Shown here: in pieces, positions 60,012 to 64,000 of the stretch | Layout: each line of letters opens with the position of its first letter | Position numbering within the stretch: position 1 is the first letter of the stretch | Assembly (NCBI RefSeq): GCF_015477805.1 | Contig: NZ_JADLQL010000001.1 | Span: 310,001 to 374,000, forward strand | DNA length: 64,000 nt | Source: Nocardia flavorosea | GTDB taxonomy: Bacteria; Actinomycetota; Actinomycetes; Mycobacteriales; Mycobacteriaceae | Reading direction: 5' to 3' | The notes under the pieces: model-generated | Databases searched by the model: none | Seen by the model: the letters and a program-made list of their open reading frames with translations, nothing else | What the model was told of the DNA's origin: nothing | Position numbers and translations under genes: made by a program

Positions 60012-61157
60012 ATGTCCACACCCGATATCGACGTTATCGTCGTGGGCGCCGGCCCGGTCGGCCTCACCGCTGCGATCGTGCTCGCCGACCTCGGGCACCG
60101 GGTACGCATCGTCGACAACCAGGCCGCCGGTGCGAACACCTCCCGCGCCGCCGTCGTGCATTCGCGCACTCTGGAACTTCTCGAGCCCTACGGCGTCGTA
60201 CCGGCACTGACCGCCCGCGGACTGCCGATACCGCGCTTCACCATTCGTGACCGGGACCGGACCCTGATATCGGTGCCGTTCGACGGACTGCCCACCGCCT
60301 ACCCCTACACCCTGATGATCTCGCAGGCCGATACGGAGAAAATCCTGCTGGAGCGGGCGACCGAACTGGGCATCGTTGTCGCCCGTCCGGCGACGGTCGC
60401 CGCGATCGTCCAGGGCAATAATTCGGTCACCGCGACGTTGTCCGGCGGCGAGCGGATATCGGCCCGCTATCTGATCGGCGCGGACGGGATGCACAGCACG
60501 GTACGCGAGCAGGCGGGGATCGGATTCACCGGCGGCAGTTACGCGGAATCGTTCGGCCTGGCCGATATCCGGCTGACGGGAGGTATTCCCCGCGACGAGG
60601 TGATCCTCTACTTCTCCCCGGCGGGCCTGGTAGTGGTGGCCCCACTTCCCGACGATATGTACCGGGTCGTCGCGGTGGCGCAGGACGCCCCACACGATCC
60701 GGATACCGGTTTCGTGCAGCGGCTACTGGACGATCGTGGGCCGCGAGCTGTCCCGGGAGTGGTCACAGAGGTGGTGTGGGGTTCGCGGTTCCGCGTCCAC
60801 CACCGCCTCGCCGACAGCTTCCGGCGCGGCCGGATCCTGCTCGCCGGTGACGCCGCCCATGTGCATTCACCCGCCGGCGGGCAAGGGATGAACCTCGGTA
60901 TCGAGGATGCCGTGACGACCGGCCGGACGCTGTCGCGGGTGCTGCGCGGCGAAACGGCGGCGCTGCTCGACGAGCACGCGGCGGTGCGGCGCGGTACCGC
61001 CCGTTCGGTGATGTCCACCGCCGGGCGGCTCACCGATGCCGCCACGATACCGGCCGCCGCGCGGCCGTTACGCAATACCGGTCTGCGTATCGCCGGTGCC
61101 GCACCGGTGGTCCGGCGCCGGCTCGCCTACCGGTTGTCCGGGCTGGACCGCCGCTGA
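60012..61157 (+). CDS. FAD-dependent hydroxylase (UbiH/TfdB/PheA-type flavoprotein)
   Basis: 381 residues. FAD site VIVVGAGPVGLTAAIVLADLGHRVRIVD near 8-36, the DG motif YLIGADGMHSTVREQAG near 155-172, and the GD motif ILLAGDAAHVHSPAGGQGMNLGIEDA near 278-303: a class A aromatic or polyketide hydroxylase. ATG at 60012 follows AGGTGGGAGA. Regulated by the divergent TetR through twin operators, and followed after 35 bases by a gene of unknown function that is likely to act with it. Confidence 0.93.
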   Translation: MSTPDIDVIVVGAGPVGLTAAIVLADLGHRVRIVDNQAAGANTSRAAVVHSRTLELLEPYGVVPALTARGLPIPRFTIRDRDRTLISVPFDGLPTAYPYTLMISQADTEKILLERATELGIVVARPATVAAIVQGNNSVTATLSGGERISARYLIGADGMHSTVREQAGIGFTGGSYAESFGLADIRLTGGIPRDEVILYFSPAGLVVVAPLPDDMYRVVAVAQDAPHDPDTGFVQRLLDDRGPRAVPGVVTEVVWGSRFRVHHRLADSFRRGRILLAGDAAHVHSPAGGQGMNLGIEDAVTTGRTLSRVLRGETAALLDEHAAVRRGTARSVMSTAGRLTDAATIPAAARPLRNTGLRIAGAAPVVRRRLAYRLSGLDRR

Positions 61158-61192
61158 ACCGGAACAGAACCCGTCATCTCCAGGAGTCCGCC

Positions 61193-61933
61193 ATGCGCGT
61201 CGTCAACGAACACCAGGCAAGCAAAGCCCGCCTCATCTCCACCACCGCCGACGGATTCCTGCTGCTCGCCGCCGAGATCGGTGACTGGGCCGGGCCGCTA
61301 CCGCGGCCTTCGGCAGCTCGCCGCCGGATACCGGCCCGGATCGGCCGGCTGACCGAGCGGCTGGCCGCCCGGCACAATGTGCTCGAGGTGACCGCTTTTC
61401 GTGCCGCGTTCCGGCCTCCGGGGGAGGGCGCGCGGATCCTGCGGACCGCCGGTGTGGCGCCCGCCCGCTTCGACTTCGTCGTCCTCGTCAGAGTGGACTC
61501 GGTGGCCGGCGTCGATACCGTTCGCCGCGACCCGGCCTGGCTCGAGCTGGCCGGGCTGCTGGAGGCGTCGGCCCGGCGCACCCATATCGTCGCGGCGAGC
61601 AGCCCCGCCCGGATCGCCGATGTCGACCATGGACCCGGCCACTGGTTCCTGTTCAACTACTTCTACGGCGACGCCCCCGGGACGGTGCAGGATATCTGGG
61701 AGTACACCGCGGGCTGGTTCCAGCGGAAGACGGCACTGCCGAACTCGGTGCCCATGTGCCCGCTCCCGGGGGAGCCCGCCGATTACACGCTGATCAACCA
61801 CGCCTCCTGGCCGGCGCTGCGCACCTTTCTGCCCGGCCTGCTGTTCCGGCCGACATTCCGTTCGTTCGTCTTGGCGAACTTCGCCGCGAACAATGTTGCC
61901 GCGCAACCGATAATCTACCGGCGACTGCCCTGA
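61193..61933 (+). CDS. hypothetical protein cotranscribed with the FAD hydroxylase
   Basis: 246 residues, no signal peptide or membrane helix. The second half has conserved-looking blocks: WFLFNYFYGDAPGTVQDIWEYTAGWFQRKTALPNSVPMCP, DYTLINHASWP and FRSFVLANFAANNVAAQPIIYR. The composition (many Trp, Tyr, Asn, His) suggests an enzyme or ligand-binding alpha+beta protein, perhaps of the ferredoxin-like type, but I do not recognise the family. ATG at 61193 has AGGAG close upstream. Substrate detoxification with the hydroxylase is inference. Confidence 0.75.
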   Translation: MRVVNEHQASKARLISTTADGFLLLAAEIGDWAGPLPRPSAARRRIPARIGRLTERLAARHNVLEVTAFRAAFRPPGEGARILRTAGVAPARFDFVVLVRVDSVAGVDTVRRDPAWLELAGLLEASARRTHIVAASSPARIADVDHGPGHWFLFNYFYGDAPGTVQDIWEYTAGWFQRKTALPNSVPMCPLPGEPADYTLINHASWPALRTFLPGLLFRPTFRSFVLANFAANNVAAQPIIYRRLP

Positions 61934-61962
61934 CCCGGCGTTCCGCCGCGGGCGCGCCGGGT
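61933..61962. terminator. hairpin between convergent genes
   Basis: ACCCGGCG (61933-61940) pairs with CGCCGGGT (61955-61962) over a 14-base loop, just after the hydroxylase operon and just before the end of the leftward kinase gene. Confidence 0.45.
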
Positions 61963-61965
61963 GCG

Positions 61966-63399
61966 CTACACCGGCTCGGCTTCCGCACGGGTGAGTGGAA
62001 GCCAGACGGTGAACGTGGTGGTGCCGGGCCGTGATTCCACCCGGATATCGCCGCCGTGCTTGTTCACCACGATCCGGAAGGAGATATCCAGGCCGAGGCC
62101 CGTGCCCTCGCCGACCGGTTTGGTGGTGAAGAAGGGTTCGAAGATGCGGTCGCGTACCTCGGTCGCGATCCCGGGCCCGGTATCGGTGATCTCCACGACG
62201 GCACAGTCGTCGGCGTGGCGGGTGCGCAACGTCAGGGTGCCGCTGCCCTGCATCGCGTAGACGGCGTTGTCGATGAGGTTGGTCCAGACCTGGTTGAGTT
62301 CGGCGGCGTAACACGGCACCTGGGGGAGTGCGGGATCGTACTGCTTGACCACCGCGATCGAATCGCCGATCTTGCGGCTGAGCATGACCAGCGTGCTGTC
62401 CAGCAGTTCGTGCAGATCCACAACCTGGAACGGGGCACGGTCCATTTGCGAATACTGTTTGGCCGCGTCCACCAGGGTGGAGATCCGGCCGGTCGAATCG
62501 GCGATCTCGTTCATCAGCAGCTCGGTTTCGATGGTGTAGGTGAGCCACCGGAAGGCCCCCTCGAGTACCTGCTGCGCGGAACCCGCCAACGTCGCCGACA
62601 CCCGCTCGAGCCAGTCGGTGTCGAAACCGGCCTGCACGAAATTCGGCGCCAGTTCCCAGCCTCCGGCGATGCCGTGCTCCTCGAGCCAGTCGCCGAGCGC
62701 GTCCTCGCGGTCTGCGGCTTCCAGCGGCGACAGTTCCGGCGCCTTCGCCACCTGGGCCGCCGCCTCTTCCTGGAGCCGCACCAAGGTTTCGAGTACTTCG
62801 GTGCCGAACTTGCCCTGTGCCATCATGGCCAGTTTGTGCCGCATACCGGCGATACGGTCGCGGAGACCGGAGGTGGCGCGGACGGCGGCCGCGGCCGGAT
62901 TGTTCAGCTCGTGGGTGAGGCCGGCCGACAACGATCCGAGCGCCAGCAGCCGTTCCCGCTGGGCGATACGGGCATTGTTGTTGCGGTTACCGAAGAACGC
63001 ACCCTCGAGCAGGTGCACTGCCATGGGGAACCAGGCGTGCATCATCCGGGAGAACGTCTGTGCGTCGAGGACGAAGAACCGGGACGGCACGGTGACGTAG
63101 AGCGAACCGGTGTACTGGGTTTCGGCGTGCTCGCCGAGGTAGGCAGTCCACGCACCGGCATAGGATCCGCGGTGGGCGGTGCGCACCATCTCGATCTCCC
63201 GGCCCGCCGACAGTTTCGTGAGACGTACCTCGCCGTCCATCAATACGTAGAAGCACGTCGCCGGTTCGCCTTCGCGGTAGACGGGGCCGGGTTCGAGGTA
63301 TTCGATGCGGCCGTCGGCGCACAACCACGCCAGCTGGTCGTCGTCGAGCTTCTCGAACAGGAACAAGGTCCGCAATTCGGCCGGATCGCAGATACTCAC
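61966..63399 (-). CDS. histidine kinase with N-terminal cyclic nucleotide-binding domain
   Basis: 477 residues. Residues 5-125 form a cNMP-binding barrel (LFLFEKLDDDQLAWLCADGRIEYLEPGPVYREGEPATCFYVLMDGEVRLTKL). The kinase core follows: H163 in ALGSLSAGLTHELNNPAA, a long helical insert, and a HATPase domain with AELNQVWTNLIDNAVYAM, DTGPGI and GEGTGLGLDIS. No membrane helix, so cytoplasmic. GTG 63399 is 7 bases from AGGAG; GTG 63402 also possible. No response regulator is adjacent; instead it follows a thioredoxin-reductase-like gene by 10 bases. Confidence 0.92.
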   Translation of the reverse strand: MSICDPAELRTLFLFEKLDDDQLAWLCADGRIEYLEPGPVYREGEPATCFYVLMDGEVRLTKLSAGREIEMVRTAHRGSYAGAWTAYLGEHAETQYTGSLYVTVPSRFFVLDAQTFSRMMHAWFPMAVHLLEGAFFGNRNNNARIAQRERLLALGSLSAGLTHELNNPAAAAVRATSGLRDRIAGMRHKLAMMAQGKFGTEVLETLVRLQEEAAAQVAKAPELSPLEAADREDALGDWLEEHGIAGGWELAPNFVQAGFDTDWLERVSATLAGSAQQVLEGAFRWLTYTIETELLMNEIADSTGRISTLVDAAKQYSQMDRAPFQVVDLHELLDSTLVMLSRKIGDSIAVVKQYDPALPQVPCYAAELNQVWTNLIDNAVYAMQGSGTLTLRTRHADDCAVVEITDTGPGIATEVRDRIFEPFFTTKPVGEGTGLGLDISFRIVVNKHGGDIRVESRPGTTTFTVWLPLTRAEAEPV

Positions 63400-63409
63400 C
63401 ACTCGTCTC

Positions 63410-64000
63410 CTAAGCCAGGTACCGGTGTACGAGCATGACTGCCATGGCGCCCTCGCCGACCGCCGAGGCCACCCGTTTGGCGGATTCGGCATGCACATCG
63501 CCGGCGACGAACACGCCCGGCACACTGGTTTCCAGGTGATGGGGCGGGCGCGGTAGTTCCCACCCGGGCGGCCGGGCGCCGTCCACCAGCAGGTCGGGTC
63601 CGGCCAGGACGTAACCGGCGGTATCGCGGTGGACCACGCCGTCGAGCCATTCCGTCTGCGGCGCCGCCCCGATGAACAGGAACAGTCGTTCGGCGGGAGC
63701 CTTCTCCTCGGTGCCGGTCCGGTTGTCGCGCAGCACCACGGTGTGCAGATGGTCGGCACCGTCCACCGCAACGATCTCGGTCTCGGTGTGCACCACGATG
63801 CCGGGCACTTGCGCGATCTGCTGGACGAGGTAGTGCGACATGGATTTTTCCAGCGTGTCCGCCCGGACCACGAGATGGACCCGGCGGGCGTGCCGGGACA
63901 GGAACATCGCCGCCTGACCCGCGGAATTCGCGCCGCCGACGATATAGACGTCGTGTCCGGCGCATTCGGCCGCTTCGGTCATCGCCGATCCGTAGAAGAC
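63410..64000 (-). CDS. thioredoxin reductase-like FAD oxidoreductase (5' end beyond window)
   Basis: The visible C-terminal 196 residues include VYIVGGANSAGQAAMFLSRHARRVHLVVRADTLEKSMSHYLV, an NADPH-binding Rossmann segment, and the FAD-binding close LETSVPGVFVAGDVHAESAKRVASAVGEGAMAVMLVHRYL, both typical of thioredoxin reductase-like enzymes. The frame is open to the right edge, so the gene continues upstream. It is in an operon with the cNMP-domain kinase. A CxxC redox motif is not in the visible part, so its type cannot be fixed. Confidence 0.88.
   Translation of the reverse strand, partial: VFYGSAMTEAAECAGHDVYIVGGANSAGQAAMFLSRHARRVHLVVRADTLEKSMSHYLVQQIAQVPGIVVHTETEIVAVDGADHLHTVVLRDNRTGTEEKAPAERLFLFIGAAPQTEWLDGVVHRDTAGYVLAGPDLLVDGARPPGWELPRPPHHLETSVPGVFVAGDVHAESAKRVASAVGEGAMAVMLVHRYLA

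Noticed and set aside
1-64000. tRNA, rRNA, CRISPR array, insertion sequence or prophage
   Set aside because: No cloverleaf-like tRNA, rRNA sequence, regularly spaced repeats, transposase or integrase was recognised anywhere; the transposase-like fold at 51087 lacks a catalytic domain and terminal repeats.

Overview
The window is high-GC DNA (roughly two thirds G+C) with many GTG starts, GG(A)GG ribosome sites, ATGA/GTGA gene overlaps and a strong preference for GAT ATC and GCC/GGC codons. Family content is mycobacterial/nocardial: an Rv0858c-type DapC aminotransferase, an LppU-like lipoprotein, a DUF3556-like membrane protein, SigF- and CsbD-type stress genes, a mymA-like flavin monooxygenase operon and many TetR regulators. 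The best guess is a Nocardia chromosome or a close relative in the Mycobacteriales. No rRNA, tRNA, insertion sequence, prophage or CRISPR array was seen.

Layout, 0-16 kb: a cytochrome P450 and an acyl-CoA ligase; a complete osmoprotectant ABC transporter operon (permease, ATPase with C-terminal CBS region, permease, binding lipoprotein); a carotenoid-cleavage-type oxygenase divergent from its probable TetR regulator across a 30-bp operator; a DUF3556-like membrane protein; DapC-like aminotransferase; a penicillin-binding lipoprotein; a CinA/PncC amidase.

16-30 kb: flavin reductase-like protein and CsbD stress protein; a translationally coupled four-gene membrane operon holding a cupredoxin-like lipoprotein and a YtkA-like extracytoplasmic domain (function unknown, perhaps copper-related); a DapB-fold dehydrogenase, LppU-like lipoprotein, LtrA protein, nitroreductase, and a SigF-class sigma factor preceded by its own SigF-type promoter. 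A two-component system whose sensor carries a very acidic extracytoplasmic loop follows, divergent from a PepSY protein, with a 20-codon methionine-rich ORF just beyond it.

30-42 kb: a MarR / MFS pump / YceI operon in which both downstream proteins carry carboxypeptidase-regulatory-like beta-sandwich domains; a flavoprotein; a YrhK-like protein; a molybdopterin oxidoreductase that has lost all four cysteines of the usual N-terminal 4Fe-4S site, coupled to a small helical protein; then a module of three roadblock/LC7 proteins and one winged-helix protein that looks like a conservon stripped of its kinase and GTPase.

42-51 kb: a seven-gene leftward operon (PF10118-type di-iron protein, ferredoxin reductase, SRPBCC protein, Baeyer-Villiger-type monooxygenase, SDR, esterase, fatty acyl-CoA ligase) resembling the M. 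tuberculosis mymA operon, divergent from a TetR gene over two inverted repeats, followed by a frameshifted SRPBCC pseudogene.

51-64 kb: a helix-turn-helix/coiled-coil protein with a textbook terminator; a divergent glucose-6-phosphate dehydrogenase coupled to gluconokinase; a secreted lipase; a second Baeyer-Villiger-type enzyme divergent from a TetR gene; an alpha/beta hydrolase; a TetR gene divergent from an FAD hydroxylase with matching twin operators; a cNMP-domain histidine kinase downstream of a thioredoxin-reductase-like gene that runs off the right end.
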